A stretch of DNA of 21,679 nucleotides from Acidimicrobiia bacterium (GTDB lineage Bacteria > Actinomycetota > Acidimicrobiia > Spongiisociales > ZC4RG35). This document shows, one piece after another, positions 12,643 to 19,136 of the stretch. The notes beneath the pieces are model-generated. The model ran no database searches. It worked only from the letters and a program-made list of their open reading frames with translations, and was not told the DNA's origin. Position numbers and translations under genes: made by a program. The stretch covers positions 1 to 21,679 of the forward strand of contig QIDW01000457.1 in the NCBI GenBank assembly GCA_003230435.1, given 5' to 3'. Positions within the stretch are counted from its first letter, which is position 1. The number at the start of each line of letters is the position of its first letter.

Positions 12643-13962
12643 CTACTTCGACGGGTGTGCCGGCTGGGGCGGCGGTGACTTGACCGTGAGCTCGACCTCG
12701 CGGACTCTTCTTCCGTCCATGCGTCGAACCCTGATCTCGAAAGTCTCTGTGGTAACCGAGTCACCATGGTGTGGGACCCGCCCCAATTTGGCCATGAGGT
12801 ATCCACCGACGGTCTCGTAGTCGCCGTCTTCGAGCACCGCTCCCACGTCGGCGAGTCGATCGAGGCGGGTTTGTCCGGCCACGAGGAATCGGTCGCGTCC
12901 CGCCGCCCTGATCTCCATCACCTCGCGAATGTCATGCTCATCCCTGATGTCGCCAACGAGCTCCTCGGCAATGTCTTCGAGTGTCACCAAACCGGCGACA
13001 CTCCCATGCTCATCGATAGCCACGGCGATATGAACGCCCTCCGAGCGCATCATCTCCAGCAACGGTGACACCGGCATTGTCTCCGGGACGACAGGGACAC
13101 TGCGAATCAGATGATCCTCGATCGGCTGGTGATGCCTGTCCGCGCCAACAGTTAGGAGGTCCTTGGCGTGAACAAAACCCCTGATGTCGTCGAGATCGTC
13201 TCCGTATACGGGGATTCTCGAGTGTCCGGTCTCCACCACCGTATGTTCGACTGCCGCCGCTGACTCTTTTGTCGACACGGCGATCAGATCGGGACGTGGA
13301 ACCATTACTTCCGACACGACCGTCTCCTGGAACTTGAGTGCCGATGTGAGAAGTCGTGACGAGCCTGGATCGATGACGCCTCCGGCACCGATCGTCTTGA
13401 CGAGAGTGGCAATGTCTTCTGCCGACTGAGCGATCTCAACGGCGTGCCGGGTTTGCACGCCAAACAGTCTCAACACTCCGCTGGCCGTCGAGGAGAGGGT
13501 GAAGATTATTGGCCTGAGGATGGTCACATAACCTCGGAATGGAGCGGAGACGATGAGCGCAACCCTCTCTGGCGCCGCGATTGTCGCGTTCTTCGGTGCC
13601 ATCTCTCCAAGGACATTGTGGACGAAGGTGACGATCAGGAGGGCTGTGATCAGGGACAATGTGGTAACGGCTCCGCTGGGTAACCCGAGTGCCTGGTACA
13701 TGCCATGGAACGCCACCTCAAACGAGTTCTCAATGACAAACCCGAGAACGAGCGACGTCCCGACGATACCGAGCTGAGCTCCGGCGAATGTGACCGGGAG
13801 CTCGTTCATCGACGCCAGTGCCCACTGGGCCAACCGGCTGCCCGATGCCTCACGTTCCTCGAGGACCGGTCTTCGGGAGGCGGTGAATGCGAATTCAACG
13901 GCCACGAAGAAGCCATTGATGAAAATGAGGAAGACGGCCACGATCAAGGCGGATATGCTCAC
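12643..13962 (-). CDS. CorC/HlyC-type DUF21-CBS membrane protein (second of a tandem pair)
   Basis: A 439-aa protein of the CNNM/CorC (UPF0053, hemolysin-C-like) family. N-terminal DUF21 transmembrane domain (residues 1 to about 190, starting MSISALIVAVFLIFINGFFVAVEFAFTASRR, with the L-G-E-M-A-P-K-N motif). Then a CBS pair (about 205-335: SEVMVPRPDLIAV, GHSRIPVYGDDLDDIRGFVHAKDL, VAIDEHGSVAGLVTLEDIAEELVGDI). Then a C-terminal CorC_HlyC domain (LDRLADVGAVLEDGDYETVGGYLMAKLGRVPHHGD). The family is implicated in magnesium or divalent cation efflux with ATP-binding CBS domains. GTG start; it overlaps the stop of its paralogue in a GTGA junction, so translational coupling is likely. The two may form a heteromer. 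Confidence 0.9.
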   Translation of the reverse strand: MSISALIVAVFLIFINGFFVAVEFAFTASRRPVLEEREASGSRLAQWALASMNELPVTFAGAQLGIVGTSLVLGFVIENSFEVAFHGMYQALGLPSGAVTTLSLITALLIVTFVHNVLGEMAPKNATIAAPERVALIVSAPFRGYVTILRPIIFTLSSTASGVLRLFGVQTRHAVEIAQSAEDIATLVKTIGAGGVIDPGSSRLLTSALKFQETVVSEVMVPRPDLIAVSTKESAAAVEHTVVETGHSRIPVYGDDLDDIRGFVHAKDLLTVGADRHHQPIEDHLIRSVPVVPETMPVSPLLEMMRSEGVHIAVAIDEHGSVAGLVTLEDIAEELVGDIRDEHDIREVMEIRAAGRDRFLVAGQTRLDRLADVGAVLEDGDYETVGGYLMAKLGRVPHHGDSVTTETFEIRVRRMDGRRVREVELTVKSPPPQPAHPSK

Positions 13963-15254
13963 GAGTCGTCCTCGGCCGGGGGGGTTGCTTTGACCCGATC
14001 CACTCGGAACCCGTCAACCCCGACTACCTCGAACAGCCAGCCATCGATTTCCACCGAGTCACCGAGCTCAGGGAGATGCCCCAGTAATGCTGTGATCAGA
14101 CCGCCGAGCGTCTCGTATCGACCCTCCGGCCACTCGAAGCCGAGGGTCGCTTCGACTTCGTGCCGATGGAGGAGACCCGACAGCTCTCCAGGCGTCGAGA
14201 GAACCGGTACCGGTAGATGGTCGTACTCATCCCTGATCTCACCGACGATCTCTTCGAGCAGGTCTTCCGATGTGACGATTCCTGCCGTACCTCCGTATTC
14301 GTCGGTGACCACGGCCATGCCCGAACCCCTGGTGCGGAGTTCGAATAGGACAGTCTCGAGCGGCTGGCTGTCCGGGATTACGAGAGCAGGCCGCATGTGA
14401 TTGACGATCGGCTCCGAGCCACGCCGGCCCGACGGAACCCGCAGGCTGTCTTTGACGTGAGCCACACCGAGGATCTCGTCCAGGTCAGAGCCATAGATAG
14501 GGAACCGGCTATGTCCAGACGCGATGGAGGCCTTTTGCATGTCTCCGACGGTTGCCGACGACGGAAGACCAATGATTTGCACTCTCGGGACCATCACGTC
14601 GGATGTGAGGTTCTCAGCGAACGTTATGGATCGGGTGAGTAGACCTAGCTCGTCGTCGCTGAGGAGGCCACCCTCGCCGGAGGCGCGGATGATGAGCTCC
14701 AACTCCTCAACCGAGCGAACACCGGCCAACTCCTCCCTGGGCTCGATTCCCATGAGCCGCACCGCCCGGTTCGCTGATGCGTTGAGCACCCGAATTACCG
14801 GAGAAAGTGTGGCGTTGACCACGAGCATCGGTATTCCGACTCGCTGAGCCGTGGGATAGGGATAGGTGATGGCCAGGTTCTTGGGGACCAACTCCCCGAA
14901 CACAAGTTGCAAGGAAGTGCCCAGGGCGAGTGCCAGGACGATGGTCAGTGTGAGTATCAGGTCATCCGAGTACGGGAGCCATCGAAGAAACGGTTCGACC
15001 ACAGGGCCAAGAGTTTGCTTGATGACGAGACCGAGAATCAGCGACGACAGCGTTATTCCAAGCTGAGCGCCCGAGAGATGAAACGACAGCTTGGCAAGGC
15101 CGGCGAGAATGCGGCGCGCTCTTCGATCGCCCTCTTCGGCCTTTCTGGTGACCCGACTTCGCTCAACGGTTATGAGCGAAAACTCACCAGCGACGAAGAA
15201 CGCATTGACCAACAGGAGAAACGCGACGAGAACCAGACCTGCGGCGGTACTAAT
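13959..15254 (-). CDS. CorC/HlyC-type DUF21-CBS membrane protein (first of a tandem pair), probable ATT start
   Basis: Same architecture as its downstream neighbour: DUF21 membrane domain (N-A-F-F-V-A-G-E-F-S-L-I ... F-G-E-L-V-P-K-N), CBS pair (SDVMVPRVQIIGL, GHSRFPIYGSDLDEILGVAHVKDSL, VTDEYGGTAGIVTSEDLLEEIVGEIRDE) and CorC_HlyC domain (EATLGFEWPEGRYETLGGLITALLGHLPELGDS). The first ordinary start (TTG 15212) falls inside the first membrane helix. In frame upstream are ISTAAGLVLVAFLLL residues that complete this helix, then a TGA. The only initiator-like codon giving a full helix is ATT at 15254, with AGAAGG 9-10 nt upstream. From ATT the protein is 431 aa; CTG codons inside the helix are alternatives. 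Probable cation transport role. Confidence 0.85.
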   Translation of the reverse strand: MSTAAGLVLVAFLLLVNAFFVAGEFSLITVERSRVTRKAEEGDRRARRILAGLAKLSFHLSGAQLGITLSSLILGLVIKQTLGPVVEPFLRWLPYSDDLILTLTIVLALALGTSLQLVFGELVPKNLAITYPYPTAQRVGIPMLVVNATLSPVIRVLNASANRAVRLMGIEPREELAGVRSVEELELIIRASGEGGLLSDDELGLLTRSITFAENLTSDVMVPRVQIIGLPSSATVGDMQKASIASGHSRFPIYGSDLDEILGVAHVKDSLRVPSGRRGSEPIVNHMRPALVIPDSQPLETVLFELRTRGSGMAVVTDEYGGTAGIVTSEDLLEEIVGEIRDEYDHLPVPVLSTPGELSGLLHRHEVEATLGFEWPEGRYETLGGLITALLGHLPELGDSVEIDGWLFEVVGVDGFRVDRVKATPPAEDDS

Positions 15255-15326
15255 GAGAGGGCACCTTCTGGATCACGGTTGCGGCGTCACACTAATGCCC
15301 GGCGAATTCCTGTCACACCCCTCTCC

Positions 15327-15345
15327 TAGGTTGGTGTCAGGAGGT
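15327..15345 (+). promoter_or_regulatory. -10 box and strong ribosome binding site of the small Cys-rich gene
   Basis: TAGGTT (15327-15332) is a possible -10, and AGGAGGT (15339-15345) is a full Shine-Dalgarno 5 nt before the ATG at 15351. It is the strongest ribosome site in the window, implying high translation of this small protein. Confidence 0.6.
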
Positions 15346-15350
15346 CAGAA

Positions 15351-15539
15351 ATGTTGATCGATTGTGAGCAGTGCGCCATGTTGGATACCAGTGCCTGTGA
15401 CGAGTGTGTCGTGACGTGCCTTCTCGGGGATGGTCCGGTGGATCTCAGTGACAGTCAGACCGAGGCCATCAACAACCTCGCGGATGGAGGACTCGTGCCC
15501 CGTCTGCGTCTCATTCCGGCGGAGCGCCGGGTGTCCTGA
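15351..15539 (+). CDS. Small cysteine-rich protein
   Basis: A 62-aa protein of unrecognised family. Five cysteines fall within the first 23 residues in the pattern C5-x2-C8 ... C16-x2-C19-x3-C23, which could bind zinc or an iron-sulfur cluster. The remainder (DLSDSQTEAINNLADGGLVPRLRLIPAERR) is short and polar, with no signal peptide or membrane segment. A perfect AGGAGG site 5 nt before the ATG makes it very likely a real gene. It is divergent from the CorC-like pair and 28 nt upstream of a small membrane protein gene. No function is proposed. Confidence 0.72.
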   Translation: MLIDCEQCAMLDTSACDECVVTCLLGDGPVDLSDSQTEAINNLADGGLVPRLRLIPAERRVS

Positions 15540-15553
15540 GTGGTAGCGCCGGT

Positions 15554-15559
15554 TACCCT
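15554..15559 (+). promoter_or_regulatory. Candidate -10 box (TACCCT) before the small membrane protein gene
   Basis: TACCCT (TAnnnT) ends 8 nt before the ATG at 15568 and no Shine-Dalgarno is present, consistent with a leaderless start. No recognisable -35. Confidence 0.3.
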
Positions 15560-15567
15560 CGGTATTC

Positions 15568-15861
15568 ATGGTCAAGGTGTACGCGATCTCACTTGTGGTC
15601 GGGATCATCGGTCTTCTCGTGGTGATCATGGGTGGCGCATTCGCTGAGAACGTGGGTCATCCGGAAAGGGACCCCTCCGAGTTGATGGGAATCAGGGGTA
15701 AGGCAGCGGTTGGTGCTCTTGTCGGGTTTGGCATGGGTGGTATGTCTGCGGAGTTCTCTCCTCTGGACTTCACATGGCCCGTATCGCTCCTTCTTGCTGT
15801 CATCGCAGCGGTTCTATCAGTCGTCTGGGTTCGCTACGCGGTCACCCAGGCCGGCAGTTGA
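15568..15861 (+). CDS. Small three-span membrane protein of unknown function
   Basis: A 97-aa hydrophobic protein with three likely membrane helices: about 4-24 (YAISLVVGIIGLLVVIMGGAF), about 43-60 (G-K-A-A-V-G-A-L-V-G-F-G-M-G-G-M, glycine-rich) and about 70-92 (WPVSLLLAVIAAVLSVVWVRYAV). The loop between helices 1 and 2 carries a charged ENVGHPERDPSELMG stretch. I do not recognise the family. Its TGA overlaps the ATG of the metallophosphoesterase by one base (TGATG), so the two are translationally coupled. Confidence 0.68.
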   Translation: MVKVYAISLVVGIIGLLVVIMGGAFAENVGHPERDPSELMGIRGKAAVGALVGFGMGGMSAEFSPLDFTWPVSLLLAVIAAVLSVVWVRYAVTQAGS

Positions 15862-16649
15862 TGCTCTTCGTTTCCGATGTCCACGGGGCCATGGATCCAC
15901 TCCGGCGACTCGTTGAAAGCAATGAGCAAATAGTCATCTTGGGTGATCTGGCCAACCTGACCGACTACCGGAATGGCGAAGGGGCGGTTGCCGATGTTCT
16001 CGGGCTCGAGTTTGCTCGCGCCTCAGCCGATGCCCGAGCCTCCGGAGACTACGCCGGGATGCGAGCCCTCTGGATGGAGCGGGTGGGCGAGAATGTTGAA
16101 GAGGTTCGAGCCGAGATCGGTCGGGCCATCGAGCGTCAGTACGACGAGGTGGCCGTGGCGCTCGTGGGCGGCCACGGTCTTGTGATCCACGGGAATGTCG
16201 ACCGGCCTCGCCGGCTGAGGGAGTCTCTCCCGGACGGCTTTCGTTATGTCCATGGTGAGGTTGTCGACATGGACGGACTTCGGTTTGGTTTTGTTGGTGG
16301 TGGTGTCGAGACGCCGCTGAAGGTAGAGGGGGAAGTCTCAGACGAGGAGATGACTTCGCTTCTCGATGGGCTGGGTGCGGTCGACGTTCTGTGCACGCAC
16401 GTGCCTCCGGCGGTTCGCTCGGTGAGACGAGATGTGATTACCGGAAAGGAAGAACGAGGGTCGGGTCCGATCCGGGATTACCTACTCGAGCATCAGCCTC
16501 GTTTTCATCTGTTCGGAGATGTCCATCAGCCGCAAGCCACCACGTGGCGACTGGGTGCGACGCGATGTTTCAACGCCGGGTACTTCCGGGCCACAGGCAG
16601 GTTTCTTCGCCTCGAAACCACAATGGTTCACGTCGGCCGTATTCGTTAG
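15861..16649 (+). CDS. Calcineurin-like metallophosphoesterase
   Basis: A 262-aa protein. The metal-binding motifs appear in order: S-D6-V-H8-G, I-L-G-D29-L-A-N, G-N-V-D (variant of GNHD, with V for the usual His), C-T-H-V-P-P and F-G-D-V-H-Q-P (variant of GHxH, with the first His replaced by Asp). Members hydrolyse phosphomono- or diesters with a di-metal site. The two His replacements suggest altered metal binding or substrate. The frame opens upstream to 15774, but MLFVSDVHG at 15861 gives a canonical N-terminus and couples (TGATG) to the preceding membrane protein. Confidence 0.8.
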   Translation: MLFVSDVHGAMDPLRRLVESNEQIVILGDLANLTDYRNGEGAVADVLGLEFARASADARASGDYAGMRALWMERVGENVEEVRAEIGRAIERQYDEVAVALVGGHGLVIHGNVDRPRRLRESLPDGFRYVHGEVVDMDGLRFGFVGGGVETPLKVEGEVSDEEMTSLLDGLGAVDVLCTHVPPAVRSVRRDVITGKEERGSGPIRDYLLEHQPRFHLFGDVHQPQATTWRLGATRCFNAGYFRATGRFLRLETTMVHVGRIR

Positions 16650-16663
16650 TGTTCGGATCTACC

Positions 16664-16669
16664 TATAAA
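16664..16669 (+). promoter_or_regulatory. Candidate -10 box (TATAAA) before the SRPBCC gene
   Basis: TATAAA ends 8 nt before the ATG at 16678. A GGGGAG (16671-16676) lies too close to the ATG for ideal ribosome binding. This is a likely own promoter for the SRPBCC-ArsA-YkvA run. Confidence 0.4.
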
Positions 16670-16677
16670 CGGGGAGT

Positions 16678-17115
16678 ATGACAGAAGGAACCTATTCGAC
16701 CCTTGAGATCGATGCCGCGCCTGAGGCGCTCTACGACGTGGCAGCAGACGTGGCTTCCTATCCGGAATGGGCCACTGGTGTCAAGGAGGTCGAGGTCCTG
16801 GAAAGTGACGAGAGTGGGCGGGTAGACCGTGCCCGCTTCGTTCTCGAAGTCTTCGTGAAAGAAATCGAGTACGTCCTCAAATACACACATGATCGGCCCA
16901 ACGTCCTCAGTTGGGTCGCCGAAACCAGCGACGACCTCAAGATGTTGGAAGGCTCGTACCAATTCACCCTGTTGGACGATGCCACCGAGGTCGTCTACTC
17001 ACTGTCAGTTGAGCCCAACTTCACGGTTCCCGGCTTTCTCAGGCGGCAGGCGGAGAAACAGATTGTCAGCACGGCACTCCGCGGCTTGAGAAAGAGGGTC
17101 GCCGAGGGCGGCTGA
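16678..17115 (+). CDS. SRPBCC / polyketide cyclase-like lipid-binding protein
   Basis: A 145-aa START/Bet v1-like protein. The opening strand and helix (Y-S-T-L-E-I-D-A-A-P-E-A-L-Y-D-V-A-A-D-V-A-S-Y-P-E-W-A-T-G) are the classical SRPBCC start, with the helix-loop 'D-x-x-x-Y-P-E-W'. They are followed by the curved sheet VKEVEVLESDESGRVDRARFVLEVFV and VLSWVAE...LEGSYQFTLLDDATEVVYSLSVEP. The C-terminal helix FLRRQAEKQIVSTALRGLRKRV closes the cavity. Such proteins bind hydrophobic ligands or act as cyclases; Mycobacterium-type relatives often neighbour lipid genes. It sits 12 nt upstream of the ArsA-like ATPase. Confidence 0.85.
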   Translation: MTEGTYSTLEIDAAPEALYDVAADVASYPEWATGVKEVEVLESDESGRVDRARFVLEVFVKEIEYVLKYTHDRPNVLSWVAETSDDLKMLEGSYQFTLLDDATEVVYSLSVEPNFTVPGFLRRQAEKQIVSTALRGLRKRVAEGG

Positions 17116-17127
17116 GGAAGAGCCCTG

Positions 17128-18306
17128 GTGAGGATCATTCTGGTCACTGGCAAAGGAGGTGTTGGCAAAACGACCGTGGCCGCATCCACAGCGTTGGCTT
17201 CCGCTGACGCCGGTTATAAGACACTCGTTACCTCGACCGACCCGGCGCACTCCCTGACCGACGCCATCTCCGTCGATCTTGGATCGGAACCAACACGTGT
17301 GATTGAGCGCCTCGATGGTCAGCAGATCGACACCCAGCAGCAACTCGATAAGTACTGGGGCGCCATCCGTAGTCAGTTGATGGATGTCCTCGACTGGGGC
17401 GGTGCCGGCGGAATCGAGGCCGAGGAGTTTCTCGTTTTTCCCGGCATGGACGAATTGTTTGCCCTTCTCGAGGTGAATCGCCATGCCAGATCTGGGGACT
17501 ATGACGTGGTTGTCGTGGACTGCGCACCAACGGCCGAGACGCTCCGGCTTCTTTCGCTGCCCGAAGTGTTGTCCTGGTATTTCGAGAAAGTCTTGCCCAC
17601 CGAGCGACGCATCATGAAGGCGGCACGACCCATACTGAATCGCCTAACGGACCTGCCCATCCCCGAGGATGAAGTATTCACGGCAGCTCAGTCGGTATTC
17701 GAGTCTGTCGACGAGATCAAGGAACTCATGTCACAGCCTGAGGTGACGTCGGCGAGGCTTGTGGTCAACCCTGAGAAAATGGTGATCGACGAGGCCCGTC
17801 GCACGTACAGCTATCTCAGCCTCTTTGGATACGGCGTGGACGGCGTGGTGGTAAACCGGATTCTTCCTGACGAGGTTGCCGACCCGTATTTCGAGCGATG
17901 GCGCGCCATCCAGAAAGGGCACCTCGATGAGATCGACGATGCCTTTGCAGACGTGCCCCGCTTGCGGCTGAGGCTGTTCGACGACGAGATGATCGGAACC
18001 GACCGACTTCGACTCATGGCCACGGAGCTCTACGGCGATACCGACCCGGTGTTTGGGTACGAGGCAATCAGTCCATTCCGAATAACGGAGCAAAACGGCG
18101 CCGTCACGATGGAGTTGGATCTTCCGCTGGTGGAGAAGTCCGATCTCGATGTGTTCCGACACGGTCGCGAGCTCTATGTGCGGCTGGGTCCGTACCGGCG
18201 ATCTTTCATACTTCCAGATGCGCTGCACCGCAGAGAGGTGACCCGTGCTCGACTCATGGGCAGAGGGCTGCATGTGACTTTCGAAGTCCCGGCTGGTGAA
18301 GACTGA
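17128..18306 (+). CDS. ArsA/Get3-family ATPase
   Basis: A 392-aa P-loop ATPase of the anion-transporting/tail-anchored-protein-targeting group. The deviant Walker A is G8-K9-G-G-V-G-K14-T-T with the signature Lys9; switch I is S-T-D38-P-A-H-S and switch II is V-V-V-D-C-A-P-T-A-E-T-L-R-L-L. The C-terminal region (about 320-388, ITEQNGAVTMELDLPLVEKSDLDVFRHGRELYVRLGPYRRSFILPDALHRREVTRARL) is the HSP20-like domain fused to many actinobacterial and cyanobacterial ArsA homologues. No arsenical metal-binding cysteines or ars genes are nearby, so arsenite efflux is unlikely. GTG start at 17128. Its stop overlaps the next ATG (TGATG). Confidence 0.88.
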   Translation: MRIILVTGKGGVGKTTVAASTALASADAGYKTLVTSTDPAHSLTDAISVDLGSEPTRVIERLDGQQIDTQQQLDKYWGAIRSQLMDVLDWGGAGGIEAEEFLVFPGMDELFALLEVNRHARSGDYDVVVVDCAPTAETLRLLSLPEVLSWYFEKVLPTERRIMKAARPILNRLTDLPIPEDEVFTAAQSVFESVDEIKELMSQPEVTSARLVVNPEKMVIDEARRTYSYLSLFGYGVDGVVVNRILPDEVADPYFERWRAIQKGHLDEIDDAFADVPRLRLRLFDDEMIGTDRLRLMATELYGDTDPVFGYEAISPFRITEQNGAVTMELDLPLVEKSDLDVFRHGRELYVRLGPYRRSFILPDALHRREVTRARLMGRGLHVTFEVPAGED

Positions 18307-18491
18307 TGGACCCCTCTCCGACGGTGACAGCAATGGGGCGGGCGAGCCGCCGGGCGGTTTACCACCTCCTTCAAGCGGGCATCGAAGGTCTCAAGGCCGT
18401 CGAAGCGGTGATCGAGGAAATAGGTGCAATTGGGGATGAAGATGGCCATCATGTTCAGGACTCCAGTCGGCAGAAGATCGAGATCGAATGA
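18306..18491 (+). CDS. Small protein coupled to the ArsA-like ATPase
   Basis: A 61-aa protein of unrecognised family. Its main feature is a predicted amphipathic helix (S-R-R-A-V-Y-H-L-L-Q-A-G-I-E-G-L-K-A-V-E-A-V-I-E-E-I), followed by an acidic, polar tail. The ATG overlaps the ArsA stop (TGATG), and its own stop overlaps the YkvA start (ATGA). This double coupling argues strongly that it is a real gene and probably functions with its neighbours, perhaps as a membrane-surface or adaptor peptide (inference). Confidence 0.65.
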   Translation: MDPSPTVTAMGRASRRAVYHLLQAGIEGLKAVEAVIEEIGAIGDEDGHHVQDSSRQKIEIE

Positions 18492-18916
18492 CTGACGAAA
18501 CCAAAAGCCTTCGACCCGACGATGTGCTCCCGCCCAAGGGAGTGAGCATTCAGAGCAAGCGTCTAGTCGCGGATGCGGCGTTGATGCTGCCCAACATCCT
18601 GAAGCTGGTTGGACGACTACTGCTCGATCCGCGGGTGCCCCGCCGGGCGAAGATCACGCTCGGGATAGCGGCCGCTTATGTGATGAGCCCGATCGACCTG
18701 ATTCCTGATGTGATCCCGGTCATCGGTTGGGCCGACGATGTTCTGCTCGTCCTATTCGCTATCGACTCGTTGATCGAGCGAGCCGGTCCCGAGATTGTCG
18801 ATGAGCATTGGGATGGTCCGGGTGATCTTCTCAGTCTGGTGCGAGAAGCAGTCGGGCTTTCGCGCTCCATCATGCCAAAACGCCTTACCGCCATCATCGA
18901 CCGTCTCTCCGGCTAG
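18488..18916 (+). CDS. YkvA/DUF1232 family protein
   Basis: A 142-aa protein with the DUF1232 core A-A-Y-V-M-S-P-I-D-L-I-P-D-V-I-P-V-I-G-W-A-D-D-V-L-L-V (about 57-83). The S-P-I-D-L-I-P-D stretch is the family hallmark. A preceding helix R-R-A-K-I-T-L-G-I and following segment complete a small membrane-associated domain. Biochemical function is unknown. It is translationally coupled (ATGA) to the 61-aa protein and thus to the ArsA-like ATPase. The last two bases of its stop codon are also the first two bases of the long near-palindromic element. Confidence 0.85.
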   Translation: MTDETKSLRPDDVLPPKGVSIQSKRLVADAALMLPNILKLVGRLLLDPRVPRRAKITLGIAAAYVMSPIDLIPDVIPVIGWADDVLLVLFAIDSLIERAGPEIVDEHWDGPGDLLSLVREAVGLSRSIMPKRLTAIIDRLSG

Positions 18917-19078
18917 TGGTGGGTCGCAGAAATAATCACCGCTTCTCTCCGGCCCTCGACGTTCCTGGCGGCGTCCTCCGCCTTGACGCATCTCGCCGAT
19001 GCGCCTTCGTTGTGCGTCCTGGCCAGATAACGCCGATGACTCGGAGACACGCGGGCGCTATTTCCACGACCCACCACT
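18915..19078. repeat. 164-bp near-palindromic (long hairpin) element
   Basis: The ends form inverted repeats: AGTGGTGGGTCG (18915-18926) and CGACCCACCACT (19067-19078) match 12 of 12. After a 2-nt mismatch GAAATA (18929-18934) pairs with TATTTC (19059-19064), so 18 of the outer 20 pairs hold. Inside, CCGC and TCTCCG blocks again pair, and the apex CGCATC-TCGCC-GATGCG (18987-19003) is nearly co-centred with the arms (18995 versus 18996.5). The whole element therefore reads as one imperfect hairpin. It fills most of the 220-nt gap between the YkvA and aminotransferase genes. It could be a MITE-like or REP-like insertion, a structured RNA, or a large terminator. No transposase or clear target duplication is seen. 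Confidence 0.65.
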
Positions 19079-19086
19079 GAATCCAG

Positions 19087-19099
19087 CCTGGTTGCCAGG
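19087..19099 (+). terminator. Short hairpin followed by TTTG
   Basis: CCTGG (19087-19091) pairs with CCAGG (19095-19099) around TTG, followed by TTTGT. It is too short to be a convincing terminator alone, but it lies just after the 164-bp element and upstream of the aminotransferase gene. Confidence 0.2.
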
Positions 19100-19136
19100 T
19101 TTGTCGACTGTTCTGGTCTAGCTTGACCGGCCAGTT

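Noticed and set aside
13705..14400. 231-aa plus-strand open frame across the CorC pair
   Set aside because: Antisense to two well-recognised paralogous genes; Ser/Arg-rich composition typical of a shadow.
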